Positions 35,331-44,068 of a stretch of DNA of 64,000 nt are shown piece after piece. Below the pieces are notes generated by a model that did no database searches, was not told the origin of the DNA, and saw only the letters and a program-made list of their open reading frames with translations. Position 1 is the stretch's first letter, and each line of letters starts with the position of its first letter. The stretch comes from Streptomyces sp. LX-29 (GTDB lineage: Bacteria > Actinomycetota > Actinomycetes > Streptomycetales > Streptomycetaceae): contig NZ_CP089746.1 of the NCBI RefSeq assembly GCF_029541745.1, forward strand, positions 6,271,559 through 6,335,558, written 5' to 3'. The translations under genes were made by a program, and so were the position numbers.

Positions 35331-35705
35331 TCAGCCGCGTGCGTCCGATGAGTCCCCGGAAAGGTGAGCGGAGGGTTCCGGGTCGGATTCCGCCCGGGGC
35401 TCCTCGGCGCCGGCGGTCAGCATCGGTCGGACGGTCGTCGGAACGAACGTCGAAGGCAGCGACGGCACGTTCTCCCGGCCGGCGTTGGCGATCACGACGG
35501 CGATATAGGGGAGGAGCATGCCCGCGACCAGCGCCACGGCGGCCACGTGCCGTTCCACGTTCCACAGCACGGCGGCCAGCACGACCGCCAGGGTGCGGAT
35601 GCTCATCGAGATGATGTAGCGGCGCTGCCTGCCGCGGACGTCCTCGGCCAGGCTCTGCCTGGCTCCGGTGATCCGGAAGACCTGGGTACCGCTTCGCTTC
35701 CGCAT
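35331..35705 (-). CDS. DUF3099 family membrane protein
   Basis: 124 aa. Reads QVFRITGARQSLAEDVRGRQ then RRYIISMSIRTLAVVLAAVL, with a second hydrophobic stretch HVAAVALVAGMLLPYIAVVI. This is the DUF3099 layout, a short cytoplasmic start and two spans. It ends with a polar Glu/Ser/Pro tail. The ATG at 35705 is preceded directly by an in-frame GTG. Function unknown; found widely in actinobacteria as a single gene. Confidence 0.85.
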   Translation of the reverse strand: MRKRSGTQVFRITGARQSLAEDVRGRQRRYIISMSIRTLAVVLAAVLWNVERHVAAVALVAGMLLPYIAVVIANAGRENVPSLPSTFVPTTVRPMLTAGAEEPRAESDPEPSAHLSGDSSDARG

Positions 35706-35915
35706 CACGTTCCACCGCCTGACGACACACCGGCTCACCCCGGTACCGGACACGCATAACGTTACGCCCCGGCTCGGTCGCGTTCGAGACCGGGGCGGCC
35801 CCTGCGGCACTTATCCGGCTACGCCATACGACGTACAGGGCCATCCGGCGTGCGCCGTACGGGTGCCGGTCGGAGACTGGGGAGGAATGCGCACACCGCA
35901 GTGCCGGGAGGCGAC

Positions 35916-36191
35916 ATGAACTGGTTGTGGGCGATCATCGTCGGCTTGGTGCTGGGTCTGCTGGCCAAGCTCATCCTGCCGGGCAAGCAGGACATCCCCC
36001 TGTGGTTGACGGCCCTCTTCGGACTCCTCGGCAGCATTCTGGGCAATGCCCTCGCCGGCTGGCTCGGGGTCCGGGAGACCGCGGGCATCGACTGGTGGCG
36101 GCACCTGTTCCAGCTCGGCGGTGCGGTGCTCATCGTGGCGGTCGGCACCCCGCTGTGGGCCTCGATCCGCGGCAGCCGAAGGCGGGCCTGA
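35916..36191 (+). CDS. GlsB/YeaQ/YmgE family membrane protein
   Basis: 91 aa. Three hydrophobic segments: WLWAIIVGLVLGLLAKLILP, WLTALFGLLGSILGNALAGW and a last one around LGGAVLIVAVGTPLW. This is the transglycosylase-associated small membrane protein family, stress-related in other bacteria, role undefined. The ATG at 35916 has GGGAGGCGAC upstream, a strong site. Monocistronic, convergent with tyrS. Confidence 0.9.
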   Translation: MNWLWAIIVGLVLGLLAKLILPGKQDIPLWLTALFGLLGSILGNALAGWLGVRETAGIDWWRHLFQLGGAVLIVAVGTPLWASIRGSRRRA

Positions 36192-36293
36192 GCCGGCGGG
36201 CCGCGAACCCGGCGGAACGCGGCGGCGGCCGGTGGGCCTCATCGCCCACCGGCCGCCGCCGTGCGTCGTGCTCCGCCCGCGGGGCGGCCGCGC

Positions 36294-37712
36294 CTACAGC
36301 CCGCGCAGCTGCGCGATCTTGCGGCCCGCCTTCAGGTAGACGCTGCCGGAGCCCGGCTCCAGCCCGGCCGCCGCCAGCACCTCGGCCACCACCTCGGCCA
36401 GCGGACGGATCGCCTGGGCCTCGGTGAGCACCGCCGACTCCTGGCCGGCCGCGCCCTCGACGACGAGCCGCAGCCCGTTCTGCTTGGCGACCCGGCGCGC
36501 CGCGGAGGCGCTCGGCTGGAAGCCCAGCACCTTGCTCAGCACGGTGATGACGGTCTCGGCGCCGTGCTCGGCCGTGTCCACCTCCGGCAGCGACTCCACG
36601 TCCGTGAAGCTCTTCTTGGAGAACTGGGCCACGAACCCGGCGCGCGCCGCCATCGCCGCCTCCAGGCCGTAGAGCGCGGCGACGACCTCACCGGCGAGCA
36701 CCTTCTTGAGGTCCATCGGGTGCAGCGAGCGGTCCGCGACCCGAGCCAGCACGGCCGCGACCTCCGCGTCGGTCCACTCGGTCCACGCCTTCAGGTACGG
36801 CTCCATCAGCCGGTCCGGAACCGACATGATCTTGCCGAAGACATCGTCGGCGGGGGCGGTCAGCCCGACGTAGTTGCCCTTGGACTTGGACATCTTGGCG
36901 CCGGTGCCGTCGGTGCCCTCGATCAGCGGCATGGTGACGACGAGCTGCGGGCGCTGGCCGCGCAGCTCCATCAGCTTGCGCCCCATCTGGAGGTTGAGCA
37001 GCTGGTCCGCGCCGCCCAGCTCGACGTCGCAGTCGAGCGCCACCGAGTCCAGACCCTGCGCGATCGGGTACAGCAGCTCGGACATGGTCAGCCCGGAGCC
37101 GGCGGCCAGCCGGTTGCGGAAGTCCTCGCGCTGGAGCAACTGGGAGACCGGCACCTGGGAAAGCAGTCCGAGCAGCTCCGGGAAGGTGTACGGAGACAGC
37201 CACTCGCTGTTCTGCCGGAAGTTCACCTTCTCGAAGTCGAAGAAGGGCCGGACCTGCTCGCGGTAGCCGGCGAGGTTGGCGGCGATGTCCTCGTCGGTGA
37301 GCGGCGGACGCTCCGCGGTGCGCCCCGACGGGTCGCCGATCTTGGCGGTGAAGTCGCCGATCAGCAGCGTGACGTCGTGGCCCATCCGCTGGAAGCGGCT
37401 GAGGATGATCACCGGAACGGCGTGCCCCAGGTGCACATCCGCGGCGGTCGGGTCGATGCCCAGCTTGATGCTCAGCCCGCGGCCCGCCGCGCGGCGCTCG
37501 TCGATGCGCTCGGCCAGCTTCTGGACGTCCGGCAACACCTCGACGGTGCGGGACGCGATCAGCTCGGCCTGCTCCTTCGCCGACAGGTCCGTCAGGTCCA
37601 GATAGCGCCGCGCCTTGGTCTCCGTGAGCAGCCGCTCGACGGTGGAGTCGGAGGAGAGGTCCTGCGCCAGCAGTGCGCTGACGAGAGCGACGGAGTCGCC
37701 GAGGCGTGTCAT
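36294..37712 (-). CDS. tyrS: Tyrosyl-tRNA synthetase (TyrZ/type 2-like)
   Basis: Class I synthetase charging tRNA-Tyr, 472 aa. HIGH motif is HLGH (94-97) in KLGIDPTAADVHLGHAVPVI. The second motif is KMSKS (273-277), in GTGAKMSKSKGNYVGL. LYPIAQGLDSVALDCDVELG and GADQLLNLQMGRK are type-2 features; type-1 enzymes usually show HVGH and KFGKT-like motifs. The C-terminus (VSKASAARRV-like FQPSASAARRVAKQNGLRL) is an S4 RNA-binding domain. The first 40 residues are an extension. Start ATG 37712 is the natural one. Confidence 0.95.
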   Translation of the reverse strand: MTRLGDSVALVSALLAQDLSSDSTVERLLTETKARRYLDLTDLSAKEQAELIASRTVEVLPDVQKLAERIDERRAAGRGLSIKLGIDPTAADVHLGHAVPVIILSRFQRMGHDVTLLIGDFTAKIGDPSGRTAERPPLTDEDIAANLAGYREQVRPFFDFEKVNFRQNSEWLSPYTFPELLGLLSQVPVSQLLQREDFRNRLAAGSGLTMSELLYPIAQGLDSVALDCDVELGGADQLLNLQMGRKLMELRGQRPQLVVTMPLIEGTDGTGAKMSKSKGNYVGLTAPADDVFGKIMSVPDRLMEPYLKAWTEWTDAEVAAVLARVADRSLHPMDLKKVLAGEVVAALYGLEAAMAARAGFVAQFSKKSFTDVESLPEVDTAEHGAETVITVLSKVLGFQPSASAARRVAKQNGLRLVVEGAAGQESAVLTEAQAIRPLAEVVAEVLAAAGLEPGSGSVYLKAGRKIAQLRGL

Positions 37713-37875
37713 CGTGGCGTTCCTGTGGAGAGTCGTGATCGGACGAGGGACGGGTCGAGTCTATTTGGTCGCGGTCGTACGCCCCGACCAATTCGGACGC
37801 GCGGTGGCTCGGGCCGACCGTCCCGGGCCGCCGATCCCGCCCTCGGCCACCGCGCGTCCCGGCGTTCCCGGGGCG

Positions 37876-39276
37876 TCAGACGCCCTGGCTCACCGAGCTC
37901 ATGTTGAAGTCGGGCAGGCGCATCGCCGGCATCGCCGCCCGGGTGAACCAGTCGCTCCACTCGCGCGGCATCGTCCGCTCGGTGCGGCCCACCTCGGTGG
38001 CGCGGGAGAGCAGATCCACCGGCGACTCGTTGAAGCGGAAGTTGTTCGCCTCGCCGACGACCTCGCCGCCCTCGACCAGATAGACGCCGTCCCGGGTCAG
38101 CCCGGTCAGCAGCAGCGTCGCCGGGTCGACCTCGCGGATGTACCACAGACAGGTCAGCAGCAGCCCGCGGTCGGTCGCCGCGACCAGCTCGTCCAGCGAG
38201 CGGGTCCCGCCCCCGTCCAGGATCAGGTTGTCGATCGCGGGGACCACCGGCAGGCCGGTGAGGTCCGCGCTGTGCCGGGTGGTCTGCAACCGGTTGAGCA
38301 CCCCGTCCCGGATCCAGTCGGTGGGCGCCAGCGGCAGTCCGTTGTCGAAGACCGAGGCGTCGTCGCCGGAGGCGTGCGCCAGCACGAACGGCGCCGCCTC
38401 CAGACCCGGCTCGTGCGGGTCGCTGCGCAGCGTCAGCGGCAGCTCGGACAGCTTCTCGCCGAGCCGCGTCCCACCGCCCGCCCGACTGAAGACGGTACGG
38501 CCCTCCGCCGCGTCCCGCGCCGACGCCGACCACATCTGGTAGATCAGCAGATCGGCGACCGCGCTCGGCGGCAGCAGCGTCTCGTACCGGCCGGCGGGGA
38601 GCTCCACCCGGCGCGCGGCCCACTCCAGGCGGCGCGTCAGCTCGGCGTCCATCGCGGCCAGGTCCACGTCCTTGAAGTCGCGGGTGGCGTGGCCCGCCCA
38701 GGCCGAGCGCGGCACCGACCCCGCCCCGCCGCTCTTGGCGTTGAGCTCCAGCGTCCCGGTCGGCTGGTCGTGACGCAGCCGCAGCCCGGTGGAGGTGCCC
38801 AGATAGCTGGTGACCATCTCGTGGTTGGCGAACCCGTACAGCTCGCGGCCGCCCGCGCGGGCGCGGGCGAACGCCTCGCCCAGCGTCGGGGCGAAGGAGG
38901 CGAACACCTCGGACGAGGTCTCGGCGGGCGGTTCGGCGAAGTCGGCGGACGCCGCCACCCCCTCGACCAGCGGCCGCGCGTCCTCGGCCGGACCGGCGTC
39001 CCGCGCGGCGCTCTCGGCCGCCCGCACCAGCGGCTCCAGCTCCGCGGCGGTGACGGCGGACCGGGACACCACCCCGGAGGCCGTGCCCTGGGCGCCGTCC
39101 ACGGTCGCGATGACGGTGAGCGTGCGGCCGCGGGTGACGCCGTTGGTGGTGAGGGCGTTGCCCGCCCAGCGCAGATTGGCGGTGGAGTGCTCGTCGGCGA
39201 TGACCACACAGCCGTCCGCGCGGGACAGCTCCAGCGCCCGCTCGACGATCTCGTGCGGCTTGTGCGAACGGCTCAT
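37876..39276 (-). CDS. pmbA: TldD/PmbA family protein, TldE-like subunit
   Basis: 466 aa. TldE lacks the zinc motif and partners TldD to form a heterodimeric metalloprotease that processes modified peptides and some antitoxins. The sequence has the family strands NLRWAGNALTTNGVTRGRTL, the RHDQPTGTLELNAKS core, and TTRHSADLTGLPVVPAIDNL near the C-terminal active-site side; there is no HExxxH. The ATG at 39276 is preceded by CAGGAGG, copied from the tldD 3' end. It lies 82 bp after tldD, on the same strand. Confidence 0.93.
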   Translation of the reverse strand: MSRSHKPHEIVERALELSRADGCVVIADEHSTANLRWAGNALTTNGVTRGRTLTVIATVDGAQGTASGVVSRSAVTAAELEPLVRAAESAARDAGPAEDARPLVEGVAASADFAEPPAETSSEVFASFAPTLGEAFARARAGGRELYGFANHEMVTSYLGTSTGLRLRHDQPTGTLELNAKSGGAGSVPRSAWAGHATRDFKDVDLAAMDAELTRRLEWAARRVELPAGRYETLLPPSAVADLLIYQMWSASARDAAEGRTVFSRAGGGTRLGEKLSELPLTLRSDPHEPGLEAAPFVLAHASGDDASVFDNGLPLAPTDWIRDGVLNRLQTTRHSADLTGLPVVPAIDNLILDGGGTRSLDELVAATDRGLLLTCLWYIREVDPATLLLTGLTRDGVYLVEGGEVVGEANNFRFNESPVDLLSRATEVGRTERTMPREWSDWFTRAAMPAMRLPDFNMSSVSQGV

Positions 39277-39390
39277 CGGCCCGCCTCCTGGGTGGTGTTG
39301 AGACTGTGTCGACCCGGGGGACGACCCCCGGACCCCCGGCCGTGGAGGGGGTGACGGCTCATCGACCCGCCTCCTGGGTGGTGTTCAGGA
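39274..39390 (-). repeat. Duplicated tldD-tldE junction (86-bp offset)
   Basis: About 30 bp around CACCCAGGAGGCGGG and CGATGAGCCGT occurs twice, 86 bp apart. One copy is the tldD 3' end (ATGA overlap at 39359-39362). The other is the tldE ribosome-binding site and start (39274-39276). Between them is a hairpin with a 7-bp stem, CCGGGGG and CCCCCGG around ACGA (about 39314-39331). The copy at tldD looks like a vestigial overlapping tldE start. Confidence 0.8.
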
Positions 39391-40882
39391 TGTTGACGCC
39401 GCGGAACAGGGCCGACGGGCAGCCGTGGGAGACCGCGGCGACCTGACCGGGCTGTGCCTTGCCACAGTTGAAGGCGCCGCCGAGGACGTACGTCCGGGGT
39501 CCTCCGACCGCCCCGAGCGAGCCCCAGAACTCGGGGGTCGTTCCCTGATAGGCGACGTCACGCACCTGTCCGCGAAGACGGCCGTTCCGGATCACATAGG
39601 CCCGCTGCTGTGTGAACTGGAAGTTGTACCGCTGCATGTCGATCGACCAGGAGCGGTCGCCGACCACGTAGATGCCGCGCTCGACCCCCGAGATCAGCTC
39701 CTCGGTGGAGGGGCCGCCGGGCGCGGGCCGCAGCGAGACGTTGGCCATCCGCTGCACCGGCACATGGCTGGGGGAGTCGGCGAAGGCGCAGCCGTTGGAG
39801 CGCTCGAAGCCGGTGAGCCGGGCGGTCCGCCGGTCGAGCTGGTAGCCCACCAGCACCCCGTCCTTGACCAGGTCCCAGGACTGGCCGGCGACGCCCTCGT
39901 CGTCGTAGCCGACGGTGGCCAGCCCGTGCTCCGCGGTCCGGTCGCCGGTGACGTTCATCAGCTCGGAGCCGTATCTCAGCTTGCCCAACTGGTCGAAGGT
40001 GGCGAAGGAGGTGCCCGCGTACGCCGCCTCGTAGCCCAGCGCCCGGTCCAGCTCGGTGGCGTGGCCGATCGACTCGTGGATGGTCAGCCAGAGGTTGGAC
40101 GGGTCCACCACCAGGTCGTAGACGCCCGGCTCGACCGTCGGCGCGCGCATCTTCTCGGCCAGCAGTTCCGGGATCTCCGCCAGCTCCCGATCCCAGTCCC
40201 AGCCGGTCCCGGTGAGGTACTCCCAGCCGCGCCCCGCCGGCGGCGCCAGCGTCCGCATCGAGTCGAACTCGCCGCTGTCCGGGTCCACCGCCACCGCCGT
40301 GAGCTGCGGATGCAGCCGCACCCGCTGCTGGGTGGTCGAGGTGCCCGCGGTGTCCGCGTAGAACTTGTTCTCCTGTACGACGAGGAGCGAGGCGTCCACA
40401 TGGGCCACCCCGTCGGCCCGCAGCAGCCGCTCGCTCCAGTCGGTCAGCAGCGCCACCTTCTCCCCGTCCGGCACCGAGAACGGGTTGACGTCGTACGCGG
40501 AGACCCAGGTCCGGTCCGGGTACACCGGCTCGTCCGCCAGCTCCACCCGCTCGTCCGACCCGGCCGCCTGGATCACCTTCGCCGACAGCTTGGCCATCGC
40601 CACGGCCTGCGCGGCCACCCGCGCGGCCGCGTCCATCGTCAGGTCCACCCCGGAGGCGAAGCCCCAGGTGCCGCCGTGCACCACGCGCACGGCGTAGCCC
40701 AGGTCGGTGGTGTCGGACGAGCTCGCCGGCTTGGCGTCACGCAGCCGCCACGACCCGCTGCGCACCCGCTCGAAGCGGAAGTCCGCGTGGGTGGCCCCGA
40801 GCGCCCGCGCGCGGGCCAGCGCGGCGTCGGCCAGCGGGCGCAGCGGCAGCGCCGAGAAGTCCTCGTCGATGGAATGGGGCAC
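39359..40882 (-). CDS. tldD: Metalloprotease TldD
   Basis: 507 aa. The zinc-binding motif HESIGH sits in LWLTIHESIGHATELDRALG, the third ligand being in the later AFNCGKAQPGQ/CG region as in TldD homologues. Other family segments: SYLGYAVRVVHGGTWGFASG-like DLGYAVRVVHGGTWGFASG and ANVSLRPAPGGPSTEELISG. With TldE it forms a protease with a peptide channel. The GTG at 40882 (VPHSIDED) has GGGAGGATC upstream. It is followed by tldE at 82 bp, and is divergent from fabG. Confidence 0.95.
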   Translation of the reverse strand: MPHSIDEDFSALPLRPLADAALARARALGATHADFRFERVRSGSWRLRDAKPASSSDTTDLGYAVRVVHGGTWGFASGVDLTMDAAARVAAQAVAMAKLSAKVIQAAGSDERVELADEPVYPDRTWVSAYDVNPFSVPDGEKVALLTDWSERLLRADGVAHVDASLLVVQENKFYADTAGTSTTQQRVRLHPQLTAVAVDPDSGEFDSMRTLAPPAGRGWEYLTGTGWDWDRELAEIPELLAEKMRAPTVEPGVYDLVVDPSNLWLTIHESIGHATELDRALGYEAAYAGTSFATFDQLGKLRYGSELMNVTGDRTAEHGLATVGYDDEGVAGQSWDLVKDGVLVGYQLDRRTARLTGFERSNGCAFADSPSHVPVQRMANVSLRPAPGGPSTEELISGVERGIYVVGDRSWSIDMQRYNFQFTQQRAYVIRNGRLRGQVRDVAYQGTTPEFWGSLGAVGGPRTYVLGGAFNCGKAQPGQVAAVSHGCPSALFRGVNILNTTQEAGR

Positions 40883-41098
40883 GTGATCCTCCCGTGGTAG
40901 GTCCCCGATCATGCCGTGTCCGCGGGGCGGTCGCCCAGCGCTTTGCCGATCGCTTTCTGTAGGGACCCCACAGTGACCGGAGGCCGCCCCTGTGTGGCCT
41001 CGATTCCCCGTACGGCCCTGTCGCCAGATAGTTTCGGGAGGACACACGCGACAATACGCAGCGACAGCGCAGCGATATCCCACAGAGAGGGTGGTCCC

Positions 41099-41803
41099 TT
41101 GAGCCGCTCGGTTCTCGTCACCGGAGGCAACCGCGGCATCGGCCTCGCCATCGCCCGCGCGTTCGCCGACGCGGGCGACAAGGTCGCCATCACCTACCGG
41201 TCGGGCGAGCCGCCCGCGGGCTTCCTCGCCGTGAAGTGCGACATCACGGACCCGGAGCAAGTCGAGCAGGCGTACAAGGAGATCGAGGAGAAGCACGGCG
41301 CGGTGGAGGTGCTGGTGGCCAACGCCGGCGTCACCCGCGACCAGCTCCTGATGCGCATGTCCGAGGAGGACTTCACCAGCGTCCTCGACACCAACCTCAC
41401 GGGCACCTTCCGGGTGGTCAAGCGGGCCAACCGCGGCATGCTGCGGTCCCGCAAGGGGCGCGTCGTCCTCATCTCCTCCGTGGTCGGTCTGCTCGGTTCG
41501 GCCGGTCAGGCCAACTACGCGGCCTCCAAGGCCGGCCTGGTGGGCTTCGCCCGCTCCCTCGCCCGCGAGCTCGGTTCGCGCAACATCACGGTCAACGTGG
41601 TGGCGCCCGGCTTCGTGGACACCGACATGACCCGCGTGCTCAGCGACGAGCAGCGGGAGGGCATCGTCAAGCAGGTGCCGCTGGGGCGCTACGCGCAGCC
41701 CGACGAGATCGCGGCCGCGGTCCGCTTCCTGGCCTCCGAGGAGGCCGCGTACATCACTGGAGCCGTCATCCCCGTCGACGGCGGATTGGGCATGGGTCAC
41801 TGA
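41099..41803 (+). CDS. fabG: 3-oxoacyl-ACP reductase FabG
   Basis: NADPH-dependent ketoreductase of type II fatty-acid synthesis, 234 aa. TGGNRGIG (8-15), NAGVTRDQLLMRM, catalytic Ser126/127 in VVLISSVVG, and YAASK (140-144) are all intact. It ends VIPVDGGLGMGH as in housekeeping FabG. The start is a TTG at 41099 with GAGAGGG eight bases upstream. No in-frame ATG or GTG fits better. It precedes fabI by five bases, forming a FAS-II pair seen also in mycobacteria (mabA-inhA). Confidence 0.95.
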   Translation: MSRSVLVTGGNRGIGLAIARAFADAGDKVAITYRSGEPPAGFLAVKCDITDPEQVEQAYKEIEEKHGAVEVLVANAGVTRDQLLMRMSEEDFTSVLDTNLTGTFRVVKRANRGMLRSRKGRVVLISSVVGLLGSAGQANYAASKAGLVGFARSLARELGSRNITVNVVAPGFVDTDMTRVLSDEQREGIVKQVPLGRYAQPDEIAAAVRFLASEEAAYITGAVIPVDGGLGMGH

Positions 41804-41808
41804 ACGTC

Positions 41809-42579
41809 ATGAGTGGAATTCTCGCTGGCAAGCGCATCCTGGTCACCGGCGTCATCACGGATGCGTCGATCGGCTTCCATGCCGCCAAGCTCGCCCAGGA
41901 AGAGGGCGCCGAGGTCATCCTCACCGGTTTCGGCCGGCTCACCCTCGTCGAGCGGATCGCCAAGCGGCTGCCCAAGCCCGCCCCGGTCATCGAGCTGGAC
42001 GTCACCAACCAGGAGCACCTGGACACCCTGGCCGAGCGGGTGCGCGAGCACCTCGGCGAGGGCGTCGACCTGGACGGCGTGGTGCACTCCATCGCCTTCG
42101 GCCCGCAGGGCGCCTTCCACTTCCTGGACGCCACCTGGGAGGAGGTCGGCACCGCCGTGGAGGTGTCGGCGTACTCCTACAAGTCGCTGGCCACGGCGCT
42201 GCTGCCGCTGATGCGGCGCGGCGGCTCCATCGTCGGCCTCACCTTCGACGCCAAGTTCGCCTGGCCGGTCTACGACTGGATGGGTGTGGCCAAGGCGGCG
42301 CTGGAGTCGACCAACCGCTACCTCGCCCGCGACCTGGGCAAGGAGAACGTCCGCTGCAACCTGGTCGCGGCCGGCCCGATCAAGTCGATGGCCGCCAAGT
42401 CCATCCCGGGCTTCGAGACCCTGGCCAACGAGTGGGGCGACCGCGCGCCGATCGGCTGGGACATCGCCGACCCGGAGCCGGCGGCCCGCGGCGTCGTCGG
42501 TCTGCTCTCCGACTGGTTCCCGAAGACCACCGGCGAGATCGTCCACGTCGACGGCGGCGTGCACTCGATGGGCGTCTGA
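41809..42579 (+). CDS. fabI: Enoyl-ACP reductase FabI/InhA
   Basis: Last reductive step of FAS-II elongation, 256 aa. The cofactor region is VTGVITDASIGFHAAKLAQE. HSIAFGPQGAFHFLDATWEE is the InhA-type strand. Catalytic Tyr155 and Lys162 are spaced Y-x6-K in VYDWMGVAKAALESTNRYLA. The end VHVDGGVHSMGV is standard. Likely target for triclosan/isoniazid-like inhibitors by family. Start ATG 41809, five bases after fabG. A 16-bp-stem terminator follows, closing a two-gene operon. Confidence 0.96.
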   Translation: MSGILAGKRILVTGVITDASIGFHAAKLAQEEGAEVILTGFGRLTLVERIAKRLPKPAPVIELDVTNQEHLDTLAERVREHLGEGVDLDGVVHSIAFGPQGAFHFLDATWEEVGTAVEVSAYSYKSLATALLPLMRRGGSIVGLTFDAKFAWPVYDWMGVAKAALESTNRYLARDLGKENVRCNLVAAGPIKSMAAKSIPGFETLANEWGDRAPIGWDIADPEPAARGVVGLLSDWFPKTTGEIVHVDGGVHSMGV

Positions 42580-42599
42580 GCCGAACCGCCCACACCTCG

Positions 42600-42635
42600 A
42601 TGCCCCGTTCCCCGCATGCGCGGGGAGCGGGGCAT
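42600..42635 (+). terminator. Terminator after fabI
   Basis: Stem arms 42600-42615 and 42620-42635 (16 bp with one G-T pair), loop ATGC. Confidence 0.85.
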
Positions 42636-42749
42636 CACCCGTTCGGGCCACGGGAGGGGCGTCCGGCCCGCGGCCCCGGCAGGGTGGAGAGCGTCCCCCT
42701 TGAGGTGCAGCCGCGGCGCTCGCCGCAGCACGGCCGAGGAGGTACCGCC

Positions 42750-43106
42750 ATGCGTACGCCCCACCGTGCCGCGGCCGCGGCACTGATCGCCGCCTTCGCC
42801 GTCGCCGCGTCCGGACCGCCCGCCGCGCCCGCCACACCACCGCCGGCCCCCGTCATCGTGCCGGCCGCCGAGAACCGGCCGAACCACGCCACCTGCGACG
42901 CCTGGGTGCACGGCTCGCACGCGACGGCGAGCTGCTTCAACCCGTACCCCAGGACCGACCGCATCCAGCTGCACGTGGAGTGCGAACGCTGGTGGGACCC
43001 GGACCTGGCCAGCCGACCGGTGGACATCGCACCCGCCCAGCACATCCGCGTCTCGGAGCGGTGCTGGAAGGAGATGGCGGAGGCGTGGGTGAGCCACCTG
43101 CGCTGA
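42750..43106 (+). CDS. Small secreted protein with four cysteines
   Basis: 118 aa. Signal peptide: RTPHRAAAAALIAAFAVAAS, then a Pro/Ala linker and a mature domain of about 75 residues with Cys in THATCDAWV, TASCFNPYP, HVECERWWD and SERCWKEM. Four cysteines would allow two disulphides. Conserved-looking aromatic and acidic residues suggest a binding domain, but no family is recognised. The ATG at 42750 has GAGGAGG upstream. Exported, function unknown. Confidence 0.75.
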   Translation: MRTPHRAAAAALIAAFAVAASGPPAAPATPPPAPVIVPAAENRPNHATCDAWVHGSHATASCFNPYPRTDRIQLHVECERWWDPDLASRPVDIAPAQHIRVSERCWKEMAEAWVSHLR

Positions 43107-43289
43107 CGGCCCGGCGACCGGATCGGCCGGCTGTGTGACGGTTCGCCGCGTGGGCCGGCTCGCCCGGTGAGGGTTCTCCGCCGGGGGCGGAGGCCACCTG
43201 CGTCGCCCCGCCGTCGCCGCATCCGCCGTCCGGTCGCCGCCGTCGTCGGCGTCGTCGCGCGCCGTCGTCCGCGTGAGGCGGCGGTCCGT

Positions 43290-43955
43290 TCAGAAACGGC
43301 AGACGGACGTGTGGGTGCTGGCCTCGGCGGCGGCGCGGGCGCCGTCGCCGTCGCGGATCGCCGCCACCAGCCGGGCGTGGTCCATATGGGCCTCGGGCCG
43401 CAGCTCGGTGCCCACGTCCGCACGGAGGAAGCTGCGCAGCACCCCGGCCAGGTCCGCGTACAGCTCCGCCAGCACCTCGTTGTGCGACGCCGCCACCACC
43501 GCCATGTGCAGTCGGGCGTCCGCCTCCACGAACGCCTCCGCGTCGCCGGACTCCCAGGCCCGCTCACGCCGCTCCAGCAGGGCGTCGAGCTGCCGGAGGT
43601 CCTGCGCGGTACGGCGCTCCGCGGCCAGCTGGGCCGCCTTGGTCTCCAGCGCGCCGCGCAGCTCGGCGACGTGCCGCGGCTCGGAGTCGGCGAAGCGCCG
43701 GTTCATCACCCCGGCCAGCTCGCTGGTGGCCACGACATAGGTGCCCGAGCCCTGCCGGATGTCCAGCAGTCCGTTGTGGGCCAGGGCCCGCACCGCCTCG
43801 CGCACGGTGTTACGGGCCACGCCGAGCTGCTCCACCAGCTCCGGCTCGGTGGGGATCCGCGAGCCGACCGGCCACTCGCCGGAGGTGATCTGGGCGCGCA
43901 GCTGGGCGATCACCTGGTCGGCGAGCGCGGAGCGCCGGGGCGATGTCAGCGGCAT
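43290..43955 (-). CDS. GntR/FadR family transcriptional regulator
   Basis: 221 aa. The winged helix (6-72) reads VIAQLRAQITSGEWPVGSRI, then PTEPELVEQLGVARNTVREA and VRALAHNGLLDIRQGSGTYV, matching the GntR DNA-binding domain. The C-terminal FCD-type domain (about 85-215) contains ELRGALETKAAQLAAERRTA and ADARLHMAVVAASHNEVLAE, with the His and Asp that often bind metal/ligand. The ATG at 43955 follows CCAGGAGAGTC. It is divergent from the MFS gene, which is its most likely target. Confidence 0.93.
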   Translation of the reverse strand: MPLTSPRRSALADQVIAQLRAQITSGEWPVGSRIPTEPELVEQLGVARNTVREAVRALAHNGLLDIRQGSGTYVVATSELAGVMNRRFADSEPRHVAELRGALETKAAQLAAERRTAQDLRQLDALLERRERAWESGDAEAFVEADARLHMAVVAASHNEVLAELYADLAGVLRSFLRADVGTELRPEAHMDHARLVAAIRDGDGARAAAEASTHTSVCRF

Positions 43956-44051
43956 GACTCTCCTGGGCATGGGGGCCGTCGCGGGGATATGGGCTCTCTC
44001 ATGATGCCGTCTCCCGTGAACGGTCCATGAACCCGTTGGAAGGCATTCATC

Positions 44052-44068
44052 CCATGATTCTATGATGG
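44052..44068. promoter_or_regulatory. Imperfect 17-bp dyad between gntR and MFS starts
   Basis: CCATGATTCTATGATGG matches its own reverse complement at 12 of 17 positions and spans the first ATG of the MFS gene. Candidate operator for the divergent GntR regulator; weak by eye. Confidence 0.35.
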
